In this document: one piece after another, positions 10,064 through 25,189 of the stretch | Layout of the letters: each line of letters begins with the position of its first letter | Numbering within the stretch: the stretch's first letter is position 1 | Assembly (NCBI GenBank): GCA_944548615.1 | Contig: OX155954.1 | Span: 8,157,498-8,221,497, forward strand | Length of the DNA stretch: 64,000 bases | Source of the DNA: Micropterix aruncella | Taxonomy: Eukaryota; Arthropoda; Insecta; Lepidoptera; Micropterigidae | Direction: 5' to 3' | The notes under the pieces: model-generated | The model's input: the letters and a program-made list of their open reading frames with translations, nothing else | The model's database searches: none | What the model was told of the DNA's origin: nothing | Program-made: the position numbers and the translations under genes

Positions 10064-12187
10064 CTGAAATTAAATTAAATTTAAAATAAAACTAATATTT
10101 TTACTCTTTCTTCTTTATTGAAAAAAAAACAACACATTTACAACAATAAAATAATGATGATAATGATAATTTAATTACAAGATGTACCTAAAGTAAACAA
10201 AGCTTTTTACATAATTGGTACATGGGATGTTTTCAGTTAGAAGATAGTTACATATATACCTACATATATAATAACTAGACTCATATGTAGTAAATACATA
10301 CATATATGATAAATAATTACTTAAATAACAGAAAAAAAACAAATAAATCAGGTAAGGATATCAACTGCATAGGTATATTTATTATTAACATGTCAGCATT
10401 GATTTGGTTTCGCTTTATTGACTTCTATGATGGCGAGTTGTTTAAACTGCGTTTTGCTATACCTATCCTTGAGCAGCTCTCAACCTTTTACAGATGCGGA
10501 ACTCTTGATAAGTCGAGGGAGTTTGGAGTAGGTAATAGCAAACGCCTAATCCCACGCCATGCAATTAAAAAAAATATCCAAAGAATTTTTACATAATTGA
10601 GATCTATTTTTTTAAATCGCAGCCTGCAGGAGCTAAGAGCCATAAAGTAATTAAAAACACATAAATTTAAGTTTAAGACTAGTAATCAAAATAAAGATAT
10701 TCAAAATATGTTAGAAGTCTCTGGCGGTTTTTATATCGAAATTAGCTGACTTTCAAGAGATGTCGTGATACAAAATCAAAATTAAGTCAAAAGTGGTATT
10801 ATTAAAGGGACACTAAATGTCTGAAATGAAACACGTTTCAAAAAAAAAATCAAGTTTAAAACTATTTATTACAAAAATTAATGATAGTTATGTTCAAATA
10901 CACATCGCTGAGTTATTTTATACATTATTTTATACAAATACACACCGCTGACTATATTTTATACGTGTGCAATTAAATATTTCAAGGTAATCTACAAAAT
11001 AACTAGTCATAAAATTGCATATTCTATTAGTTATAATTGAAATGATTCTATTTTCTATTAATTGAAATTGAAATATTCTATTGATTCTATTGATGGTTAA
11101 TCACGTTTTTTGATTCTCTATACTTATATAATACATTGAATTTACAAAGTTGGAGGGGGGGGGGGGGGGTAGACGATTAAGAAACACAGCTCTACATCTG
11201 ACAGAATCTACTTTTTTTAAGAGTTCGCTATAGAGACGGCGCGGCTGATAAAAACAGTCATACCTCTGTGCTCAGCCACGTACTATATTTTTGGTGTTTT
11301 ATTCTTCATCATTGCAGAATAAGAGCTGATGGAAAATTGCTTTGTTATTGTATAAAATGTAGATTAAATCAACAGGAAAACATACTTCTATAAAATGTCT
11401 ATTTTTGGCTATATTTGTGTGCTGCCAGTTACATATTATCAATCAATGACGAACGCAGACTAATTTGAAGCCAATTTATTCTGGCGCCGTTCCATCAGAT
11501 AAGCCTCTTTTGCGGCTAATATTTTGTCCATTGGAGCCTTTGTGCCTAAATTAATGCAATATAATTGTTTCGTACAGTTTACTATCGAAAGAATATTTTT
11601 TCTAGAAGTAAGTAACCGCCCTCTTGTATACGTTCCGAGCGTCTGATGTCAGTTTTTCCTTGGATTCATGAGTGAGATACTCCTTTCTTAGTGATAAATA
11701 CAGTCATCCCAAAACAATGTGGTTAATTATTTTATTTTAATTATACTATCAAAATGTTAACAAGGTCCTATGCATGTCATATGGTATTGTCTTTTTTTTA
11801 AAAATCAGAATATTATTCAGAGTATGGGGACACAAATTTGGATTGAATATTAAATTCCGTGTTCTTGTACCTGCGTTTTTTTTGCATAAACCAAAAACCA
11901 GACCAGTACGTCCGTTTGGAAACCGGGGACGGACCCTGAAAACCGGAAATTTTGGTCTAAAACCGGACATCTGGCATCCCTTGGCCTGTCCGATGCAACA
12001 CTTTTTCTTTATTCACGCCCAACCCAAGTTGACTTACTGTGAACAACTTCATAGCGAACAAATTTCCCGTATGTGGCACGCACTATGGCACAATCCTATG
12101 AGCTTGCCTAGTTTCACAGAATAAATGAAGAAAAATTCAAAATACTGCTACCCATTGTGTAGATCTTGTATTATTTTAGGAGCGTTA
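10064..12187. other. No recognisable gene
   Basis: AT-rich sequence. A run of about 14 G residues lies near 11155-11169. The ORFs at 10306-10596 and 11774-12124 are short and have no recognisable motif. TA at 12186-12187 is the left target duplication of the CACTA element. Confidence 0.4.
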
Positions 12188-13480
12188 CACTGAGAAAACG
12201 AACGCTTAACCGAGTGCGATTTTAGCTCGGTTAAAAAAAAAAAGGTTAAAAATAACCAATCAAAGGTTAAAATTAACCAATGTACCGTTGTTAAAAAGTA
12301 CCAAGTTGGAACTGTTACAGGGAGTGGGTTAATAATAACACACCGATTGGTTGTTGTAGCCGAGTTAACTCGGTTACAATTAACAAACGACTCTGTAGAT
12401 ATTAAAGTCACGTCTTGGCTGTTTGTAACTGCGCTGCTCGGTTGAAAATAATTGCGCGGCTCTATTGAAAACAACAGAACGGCTCGGGTAATTTTAACCG
12501 ATTTCTCGTTTATTTTCAACGGAATGGCCGAAACGGTTGAAAGTAATCGAGCAGGTTGGTAGTAATCAACCAAATGGCTCTGTTGTTATTAACCGAGTCA
12601 CTCTTTTAAAAACAACCTTACCTGATCGGTTAAATTCAACAGAGTGAGTCTGTTAAAAACAACCGAGTCGCATGGTTATCAATAACCGAGCGGATCTGTT
12701 GAAAACAACCACTTAGGTGGTTCGGTTATTTTTAACCGATCACTCGTTTGTTTTTAACAGAGTGGCTCAGCTGTTAAAAATAACCGAGATGGTGGAGTAT
12801 TTTTAACCGACCACTCATTTGTTTTTAACAGAGTGTCTTGGCTCTGTTGAAATAACCACCGAGCGGGTTGCTTATTTTTAACCGACGGCTTATTTGTTTT
12901 TAACAGAGTGGCTCTGCTCTGTTGAAAATAACCGAGCGGGTTGGTTATTTTTAACCAATCACTCGTTTGTTTTTAACAGAATGGCTCGGCTCTGTTGAAA
13001 TTAACCGAGCGGGTTGCTTATTTTTAACCGACCACTTGTTTGTTTTTAACAGAGTGGCTCGGCTCTGTTAAAAATAACCGAGCGGGTTGGTTATTTTTAA
13101 CCGACCACTTGTTTGTTTTTAACAGAGTGGCTCGGCTCTGTTAAAAATAACCGAGCGGGTTGGTTATTTTTAACCGACCACTCGTTTGTTTTTAACAGAA
13201 TGGCTCGGCTCTGTTGAAATTAACCGAGCGGGTTGGTTATTTTTAACCGACCACTCGTTTGTTTTTAACAGAATGGCTCGGCTCTGTTGAAATTAACCGA
13301 ACGGGTTGCTTATTTTTAACCGACCACTCGTTTGCTTTTAATAGAATGGCTCAGCTCTGTTGAAAATAACCGAGCGGGTTGGTTATTTTTAACCGACCAC
13401 TCTGGCTCCATTGAAAACAACCAAGTCACTCGTTTGAAAACAACGGATTGCTTGGTTGATTTTAACAGAGTAGTACGAGC
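12188..13480. repeat. Left subterminal repeat array of outer CACTA
   Basis: Dozens of AACCGAG/CTCGGTT and GGTTATTTTTAACC motifs. From about 12730 to 13390 they form a ~73-bp tandem unit repeated about nine times (AACCGAGCGGGTTGG, ACCACTCGTTTG, TTTTAACAGA, TGGCTCGGCTCTGTT). Many units are partial palindromes. In CACTA elements such arrays bind the element-encoded DNA-binding protein; here that role is inferred. Confidence 0.85.
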
Positions 13481-13885
13481 TTAATAATATGGTTCTTTGC
13501 AGAAGCCGCCATTGCAGTTTTGTCAGTGCATCGTATAGGTGGTAGTTTCAGTTGTTTCGTTGTTTTATGCCGTCTTCTAAATTATTGTCAAATTAATTCC
13601 AAAAACGACCTGGCAGAAATGTATCGTCAATCAGTGATTGCCATAAAATAACAAAAAGAAGACTTGCAAGCCTGGGCCACTGCCTGGGCATTTGACAGTT
13701 CCGTTCCGCTTTTTATGTTTCACCGCGGCCAGTCGCGGCGTCATCATAGTAAGTACTTTGCGAACTGTGTACCTATTCATAGTTATTATATTGCGTACGA
13801 AAAGTGATAAAAACAAAGTGCATTCTGATCTGAAACATTTCGGAATTGTGAGTTTCGTGCCGAATCAAGTCAGATTGAGATCAAA

Positions 13886-14891
13886 ATGGCGGATGATGAC
13901 GTCGCCATTCTTCTACGCGAATGGGGACTTGAACAATACATCGACAAATTTAATGGTGAGTGGTTGCCTAAACTAAATTTAATCTAAATATTTATTATGT
14001 CACCCCTAAGCTGAAAATGCGGATTGCGGCCAGCATCGTGGGACAATCGATAGGCTCTAGCTAGTGTATTAAAGCTATTTCGGAAAAATGGCGCATTGCT
14101 CATGACACGGACAATAATTTTGGATGATACGAGTGATTTTTATCAATGTGGGCGTTGATTTTTAATCCTAAATACCGCACATAAAAATCATATGTTTTTA
14201 TTATGGATATTTGCCCAATCCTGTTATAATTTTCTATTCATAATAATCAGTACTTAGGTATACTTAATTTTTTTTTATTGTTACAGAAAATCAAATAACG
14301 TCATTTTCATTGGCATTATTGGGGCCACTAGAAATAAAAGAATTAATTCCCTTAGTTGGACATCGAGCAATATTGATCAAAAACTTGGAAGGATGGCGAA
14401 GATCTATGCATCCAGAGGCGGAAAGCATTAACGTGAGTGGTTTTGCATAATAAATAAATATATAAAATTAGCCACAGTGGCAGCGAAACGGCTAAATACT
14501 AACAACATTAACGTTTTTTTACAGATATTTGAAGTTCAATCACCGGCCCCCCAAAATGTTAGTTTTTCATTAACTGACTTATTGGACTTGAACAAATCCC
14601 AACCATCGACCCCAGAAATCGGAACTTCGGGTACGTCTCTACTACATAAAACCACACTATCAGCGTCGACATCAAGGCAGTCAATCGAACTTCCATCTAC
14701 ATCTGGCGAATCACAGCACCAAAATACCAAGGTTCGTGTTGTCCATTTTTTATACGACATAGGTACCTAACTCAATTTTAATTTTGTGTATATCTATACT
14801 TTTTTATAGACCCTAAATCAACTTCTTGAAAGCACTTTAGAAGGCAGGGGTTTGCTCACGTTGTGTGGTCAAAATACTCCATTGGACAACA
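13886..14891 (+). CDS. SAM-domain protein of outer CACTA, 5' part (exons 1-4a)
   Basis: Four exon segments: 13886-13955, 14287-14432, 14525-14731, 14810-14891. Donors are GTGAGT, GTGAGT and GTTCGT; acceptors all end in AG; phases are compatible. Exons 1-2 (72 codons) encode a SAM-like helical domain with LREWGLEQYIDKF near the start and ALLGPLEIKELIPL then ILIKNLEGWR in the second half. Exon 3 is Ser/Thr-rich. Exon 4 is cut at 14891 by the inner CACTA element and resumes in frame at 28321. Without the insertion the product would be about 563 residues. It is an accessory, probably DNA-binding or oligomerising protein of the transposon (inferred). A run-on frame into the insertion stops near 14952. 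Confidence 0.8.
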
Positions 14892-14949
14892 CACGGAGAG
14901 AAATGGTTTCATTGATTTTACAAAACCACATTTGGTTAAATAATTATTC

Positions 14950-16790
14950 ATAAAATTAATCAATAATTAGTAATATCAACTAAACCAGTTACAAAATCGA
15001 TTGATTAGTTTTACGAAACGGGTTTAAGTTGAACTAACAGTATGAAGTTTGATAGAATTTACAAATGCTTCCGATAGTTTTAACAAAATGTCTTAGTCAG
15101 TATTACTTAAGTAAAAGACCAATAAAAATACTTTAAAATTAAACAATTTGTTGTTGGTATTACAAACAAAATTTTGTTGTTTTTACGAAACCTTGAACTT
15201 TGTATAAACAACTGACAAACATTGTTAGTTTTACTATATGCTACTGTTAAAGTTACGAAATCATATAATTGAAAATTACAAATGTATTTCGTAATATATA
15301 AAAAACCTTTAATTTCGTAGTAATAATAGATAAACGGTGTTAATGTTATAATTATTATTTGTCCAAATTACGAAATCATACAATTAAAAATTACAAACAA
15401 TTTTCATATGTATTATCTGTATAAAAAATTGACACTAAAGGTTAATTGTACAAATAATGTCGCATAATTAAGACATTTTATTTGTTATACATACATTTAG
15501 AATAATTTGGTCCCACATATAACTAAATATTAATTTGTACACAACGTTAAAGTCATGAAATTTTAGTGCAAGCTACGTATTTCTCAATATTATTCTTTTT
15601 AACGTCACTGATAATGATTTCGTATATTTAATCATAAATGTTATTATAAACTACATAAATATTGGTATTTTATAATACGCTATGGTTGTTACTATTACCG
15701 AAATATTTTCGTAAATTTTATCAAGAAATATTTGTGTAACCTACACATATAATCGTATATTCTAATATCTGTTATTGTTTTTCATTACTGATAAAGATTT
15801 GGTAAATTTTATAATACATATTCGTATAACCAATATCAACATTTGTATTTTCTAATTTACTATTCTTTGCTATTATTACCAATAATAATTTCATTAATTT
15901 TATTATGAAATATTAGTGCATTCTAAATTAGATTCGTATTTTAATATTAGGTACCTTATTTGTTATAAGTACTGATAATCATTTCGTAAATTTCATCAAG
16001 AAGTATTAGTATAACTTACATATACATTGGTATTTTGTAATACTCCATTTTTTGTTATAGTTACCAAAAGCATTTCGTTAATTTTATCATGAAAAATTAG
16101 TGTAACCAGTAAATACAATTTGTATATTCTTTTCTATTATTTGTTATAATTATTGATTAAACATTTCGTAAAAATTTTTATACATATTCGTATAACCAAC
16201 ATAAATACTGGTATTTTCCAATATTCAATTCTTTGTTATTATTACGGACAACGGTTTCGTTAATGTTATAATGAAATATTAGTTGAAGCTACATTTAATT
16301 CTATTGTTTTTATATTCTAGGCTTTGTTATCATTACTGATAATGATTTTGTAAATGTTATGATAAATATTTGTACAACCAACATAACAATTGGTATTTTC
16401 TTATAAAAAATTCTTTATTATTATTACCGATAATGAATTTGTAGATTTTATTATGAAATATTAGTATAAACTACATTCATATTGGTATATTGTAATACCC
16501 TTTTATTGTTACAGTTAACAAAACCATTTCGTCAATTGTATCACAAATATTTGTACAAACTTCATAAACATTAGTATTTTCTTATAAAAAAATCATTATT
16601 ATTACCAATACTTAATGATTTTGTAAATTATTTTATGAAGTTTTAGTAATAAATACATAAACATTGGTATTTTGTAATACTCTTTTTTTTTGTTACAGTT
16701 ACTGGAACCATTTCATAAACTTTATCAAGAAATATTAATATAACCTGCATAATGTAACCAACACAATCGTATTTTCTAATGTTCTATTAT
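14950..16790. repeat. Left subterminal region of inner CACTA
   Basis: AT-rich, with recurring degenerate units about 95-130 bp long. Typical pieces are TTTCGTAAATTTTAT, ATATTAGTGTAACCTACATA, ATTGGTATTTT and TTGTTATTATTACC. GTTTTACGAAAC-type motifs lie close to the terminus. The right-end region 26880-28280 carries similar motifs inverted (AAAATATACCC, TTACGAA). No ORF. Confidence 0.65.
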
Positions 16791-16794
16791 TACT

Positions 16795-17655
16795 TTCCTG
16801 TTCAAGGAAAGTATTATAGACGTTCTTCTGTGTCTGTGTGTGTATTCTCTGACGATAGCGCCAAAACGCTTCATCCGATTGAGCTGAAATTTGGCAAGCA
16901 GACATCATTTTGTCATGGCATGAGCTGATTGTGATTGAAATCCTTCCACCAGGGTTGGCTCCAGACGAGGGAACTCCTCAACGGTCAACAGCAAAGACCC
17001 AAAATTTTGTATACGTATTCATTTATGATAGCAATTTCCAAGTTGCACCATGACATGGCTGATGTACCCTGGGTGGGCTCCCGTCGAAGGAACTTCTCAA
17101 CGGTCAACAGCAGGGACCCAAAAAATTGTATACGCACTCATTTATGATAGCAACTTCTAAATTCAACCATGACATGGCTGATGTGTACCCTGGGTTGGCC
17201 CTGGGTTGATGTGACCCAAAATTTTTTATAGGTACGCATTCATTTATGATAGCAACTTCTAAGTTCCACCATGACATGGCTGATGTACCCTGGGTTGGCT
17301 CCCAACGAGGGAAATCCTGAACGGTCAACAGCAGAGACCCAAAATTTCGTATACGCATTCATTTATGATAGCAACTTTCAAGTTCCACCATGACATGGCT
17401 GATGTACCCTGGGTTGCCTTCCGAAGAAAGAACTCTTCAACGGTCAGCACCAGAGACCCAAAAGTTTGTATACGCATTCAATTTAAATAGCAACTTCCAA
17501 GTTTCACCATCACCATGACATAACATGGAAAATTCGAAAAAGTCGAAAAAGTCATTGATTGACTGATAGATTTTATTTATGAAATTAATATTCAGATGAA
17601 TTAAGTCCCTGGCTACTTAACAGAAAAGTCTTGGGGTGACACAACCGATTTTTTT
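16795..17655 (+). repeat. Repeat C containing a 118-bp tandem array (repeat B)
   Basis: Starts with TACTTTCC/GGAAAGTA foldback, then GATAGCGCCAAAACGCTTC and GATTGAGCTGAAATTTGGC, as also seen at 43440 and 44080. From 16945 to 17520 is a 118-bp tandem unit (GGTCAACAGCA at 16983, 17101, 17323; variant GGTCAGCACCA at 17441; one unit truncated). It ends in the repeat C tail (AAAGTCTTGGGGTGACAC), after which the inner CACTA subterminal sequence resumes. ORFs at 16935-17147 and 17104-17358 are products of the tandem repeat. Confidence 0.65.
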
Positions 17656-17731
17656 AAATAATTACTGATAGAGATTTCTTAACATTTATAATACATATTC
17701 GTTTAAACAAGCATTTATTATATATATTTTA

Positions 17732-19497
<1,766 letters not shown>

Positions 19498-19511
19498 AAA
19501 TTTACACCCTT

Positions 19512-19771
<260 letters not shown>

Positions 19772-19789
19772 GTACATATACCTATCAAT

Positions 19790-22045
19790 CTAAAAAATAT
19801 ATTAATTTCATCAATATAATAAAAAAATCAATATAAATTTATAAACATTTATTTCATTTCAATTGGTGCATAGGTGCATAGATGACTGCATAGGACTTAT
19901 TTAAAAGTAATATTATTACAAGTATATCTTTTAAAACAGAAGCAATCAACTGATGTGCAGTTTCTTTTTGTCATACAAAAATTATGTATCTCCATGTGTC
20001 AACTATTTAATAAAATGTCGAAAACTTCTTTTTGCGTTAGAACAGCAAAGAAGTTTCTTATCCAGTATACCTACCTACTTAAAAAGGATCACTGTCTTGA
20101 GAAACAACTTTAGTGCTCAGTCACATAGGTACTCTATTTGCGGAGCCGTCCTCGCGAACCAACCAAGGACGGTGGAGTCTGGAGTTCTTCTTTTTATGAT
20201 CCATGCAATAGTTTTTGACTTATGGTCGTTTTCCCAAGAGCGCCAATGCCACAACTCTATGGATGCACCATTTCAATACCTAGAACAAGATCTCTGAAAA
20301 TCTCAAAGCGACAATGCAACATTTTGTCTACGAAATTAAATGTTTACATTTACTAAAGTAAATTTGTAACTTCTACATATCTGTATTAGTTAATGACACG
20401 TGGCAGACTTCCCGCGTTCGAGAAATTGTCGTTAGATATTGACACGATTCGAGTGTTGCTAACTAACTAATAAATGCCTTTTTTTTAAGATAAATATTAT
20501 CTTGAAATCTGCCAGCTTTATATACCTACAGTAGCGAGCACAGAAATCTTTCCAGACTGAAAATATCAGTTTTTTTAATGTTTTTTGTTGTGATTTCTTA
20601 ATAGCTCTTTAGTCAAAATTATTAAGCAACACTGTTTAAAGATGATAATACACAAAAAAGTGCCTATTTATTGTCAAAAAATTTCAATGTCAAAAAATTC
20701 TGGTTTTCCTTTTATATACTCGATACGACGAACTGTCAAACTCGTGACTCGCGATACACATCCTCCGCGAAAAATAGTTCTATAAATTCGTAATCAATCG
20801 CTACTTTAAGAAATTTTGAGTCTATTTACGTTCTACAGTGATACCACATCTGTGAAAGTGTCTGCAACTCTGCAGCCTTTACGGGTTCAGCAGCAGTGGG
20901 TGGCTGACATAGGCCCCTTCTTTGAACTTTATATCAACGCTTCATTCTAGAACTGTCTCGTGTGACTTATAACTGAACTGCATGTTAAGACGAAGCCCGA
21001 AGAAAGCAGCGAGATCGGCGCAGCGGTTTGAAAGATATAATCCATTTAACATCGAACAAAAGACGTGAGGTTGCCTTTTAAAATATCCCCTAACTAACGG
21101 CATTTCTGTCCACCCGGTATCATCCACATATAAAGAAACCGAAAGGCGCCATTCATCTAAACATAAGAATATCTTTGTCACGCATTTTCGTTTCAACAAG
21201 ATCCAAAAACCATTTAAACGTAAAGTTATATAACGACTTTTGTCTAATTTCATGGAAACGAGGATACGAAGCATTTTCATTTTAATTTTTGGTTTAATAT
21301 TAGGCGGTTAGCGAGATCAAAAAACGTGGATTCATTCGAAATTTTAAAATACATTGAAATCTCATTCTATATTGAGGATCAGTCAATGTGATTATTTATT
21401 GTTTTTGCTTTTTTCGTTTCTATCGAAGACATTTTGTTTTGCAAAAGGATAAGCTTGGTTTTTGAGATGTGGATGAAATGCGGATCATTCAACGGTGGCA
21501 AAGGGAACCCATTAACGCTACATGTAGTTTCGAAAGTGGTACACATCCATAGGGGGAGACAGGGCAGGTTGGTACACAAAAAATCAAACTCATATATTTT
21601 AAACAACAATGGTTGAAATATTCCACTTTTCTTGCATCGGTATGCCATAACTACTCAAAGTCAATAAAACCAACAACAAAAAACATGAAGGTTTAAAAAT
21701 ATATAGAATATTAAGGTTTTAATGAAAAATGGGTTTTGTGTCATTGTGCCTCACCCACGGGACACAATCGTACATTAGAAGGGACGCTTTGGTACTAATA
21801 GTTAATTATATGACAATGGTTAATAAAAACCAAAATCTGTAGCTGAAAAGTAATTTTATTATTTTAACAATAATCAGCCTCATAATTCTCACTTATAATC
21901 TCAATTGGATAACAAAACTAACAGTTTTGGTAGGTTTCGTAAACCAATTACATAACTTAAATAGTGTCTTTGTAAACAAATCAAACAACCTTAAAAATGT
22001 TAAGAAAGTTTTGCAAATTATTAACATGAAAAATATAGGAACTCC
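19790..22045. other. Unassigned sequence inside inner CACTA
   Basis: No recognisable gene. The longest open frame (20942-21280, minus, 112 codons) has no motif I know and no supporting splice or repeat context. The lack of inner-CACTA subterminal motifs suggests yet another insertion, but I found no end repeats. Confidence 0.4.
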
Positions 22046-23364
<1,319 letters not shown>

Positions 23365-23535
23365 ATTACCCATGCAAAGCTATTATATAAACAAACTATA
23401 TAAAACCCAAGTATAACCTCCAGTCTGGCAACACTTAAATACGTACCTGTGTCAACTTGTTTGCCCGCATTCGCACCATTATTTCATTCGCGCGCAAGTG
23501 CTCTGAAGTGATCATTACCTTTCTGGCGGACAGCG

Positions 23536-25143
23536 ATGGATAATGCGAACCCCACAGAGTCACAAACTCTCCTAAACCTGATCGTTGAATGGGGCATCAG
23601 TCAAGAAACGATAGACGTTTTTAAAGGTAAATTTTTCAAAGTATTATTTTGTTTCGTTTTATTCTAGTATGAAAAGAAGGAACAGAGAGAATTCGGTATA
23701 ATTGCAGTGGCTACACCGCTTTCTATTATCATGCGATGTGAGCTATCCATGTCAGTTTTCTATATTTAAAAAAATCAGGTAAGTACTTAATCCACGCTAT
23801 TATACATATTTACAACTGTATTGCAGGGGACATACCACATCCCAGCATCTTCTTATGGATCCGGACAATATATACCGGCAAAGGGAAAATTAATTGATAG
23901 ATATTACAATCAACTGCGCCTACTCCGTCAAGCTGGGGTGCTGCCTGCCTATAAAAAAAGGAAGATTGCTGAAGATCAACAACTTGGCAAGTATTTCTTT
24001 ATATATTACTATACTACAGGATGATTTTGTATAGCTACAGGCCATATCAGAAGTTGATTCTGTTCACGAAACTGAACAACTTTGGTTCTACGACTTTTCG
24101 TTTGTTTTTTTAAATATCGACTCGTACATTTTAAAAAAAAAATCTTCTAACCCCTAAATGTGTGTGGTCAATGAAATTAGTTTCTCGAAAAGCTAAAAGT
24201 TTTAGAACAAAAGCTGTTCAGTTTCATTTGCAGAATCACCTACTGAATTAATTATTAAAGACTTACAGCTACTTAAACAACCTGTACAGGGTGTGTTTCT
24301 TCCTCTATTTAGGAGAATGTTCTGTAGATCAATCTGAATCACTTTTAATTTATACTCTTTTCTATCCTATATTTATTCTATATTTCTTAATTTAATCACT
24401 TTTAATTAATAATTAAAGAGCGTGCAAGAAAAAGAACCCTATTAGGGTGATACCGTTCTCTTACCATCTGTCTGTCTGTATGTCTATCCATCCGTCTGTT
24501 CGTCCGTCTCACGATTACGTAGCTTTACGTTTTATACTTACAAATTTTATATTGTGCAGTAATGCTGAATAATTGATCCATCAGATAAATTAACTTTGAA
24601 AAAATACAAATAAAAATAACCGTTCAACATGTTGCCCGAAGCGAGAGTTGAACCCGCGTCCTTGAGGCGGATCGATTCTGCAGTGTTACTTCATAATCTA
24701 AAAAAAATAAACTGCCTAATAACAAATTAGAGCCTTAGTGCCGGCAGAGATTTAGAATATCTATGTACGTTCTCGACTACCCATGGTCGCCCCACTTCTC
24801 ATACTTTTTCGCCCATTATCAATTTTAATTTATAATTTAATCCTTAACAGTAATTGTACAATAGGTAGGTAAGAATTATACGAGAGACAAAGTGATTGAA
24901 TATACATAATATATCTATTTTAAGCTATTACAATATTTTGAAATTTCAGATGTAGCATTAGACGACAAACAAGCCAAAGAAACGTGGACGTGGTTGAAAT
25001 ACAACAGAGAACCATGGAAGCTTGTAGAAGAAAAGTGGACTCAGTGCGATTATAGAAAAAGGAAAATACGTGAAACCAAAAAATCGCTAACGGATGTATT
25101 CACTGAATGGCCGTGTCTTAAACAATCTAATGCATACCGACTA
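23536..25143 (+). pseudogene. SAM-domain gene of inner CACTA, internally deleted
   Basis: Paralogue of the outer SAM gene. Exon 1 is 23536-23626 (91 nt, same phase as the outer exon 1) and encodes a SAM start with LNLIVEWGISQETIDVFK. The SAM second half and Ser/Thr-rich exons are missing. A later exon at 23827-23986 encodes AKGKLIDRYYNQLRLLR, matching GGKLPDQVHNLKRKYR of the outer gene. Its donor is GCAAGT, a GC-AG intron. Exon 24950-25143 encodes WLKYNREPWKLVEEKW, aligning with WLKNSSDPWVTVEDKW, and ends at a GTAAGT donor in the same phase. No downstream exon or transposase follows. Confidence 0.75.
24430..24700 (-). repeat. Possible tRNA-derived SINE in an intron
   Basis: On the minus strand near 24640-24690 there is a B-box-like GCGGGTTCAACTCTCGC preceded by CCTCAAGGA. 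Pyrimidine-rich CTGTCTGTCTGTATGTC sequence lies at the other end. Suggestive of a SINE; ends not defined. Confidence 0.3.
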
Positions 25144-25189
25144 GTAAGTTATATCCCTAATCTAATAAGTATCTTTGAAAATGTATGAA

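Noticed and set aside
11148..11170. G-run as a functional quadruplex or telomere-like site
   Set aside because: A simple homopolymer near 11155-11169 with no repeat pattern; a similar run at 56697-56716 lies in a Helitron. No evidence of function.
16945..17520. CRISPR-like array
   Set aside because: The 118-bp units are contiguous tandem copies without unique spacers, and the genome is eukaryotic.
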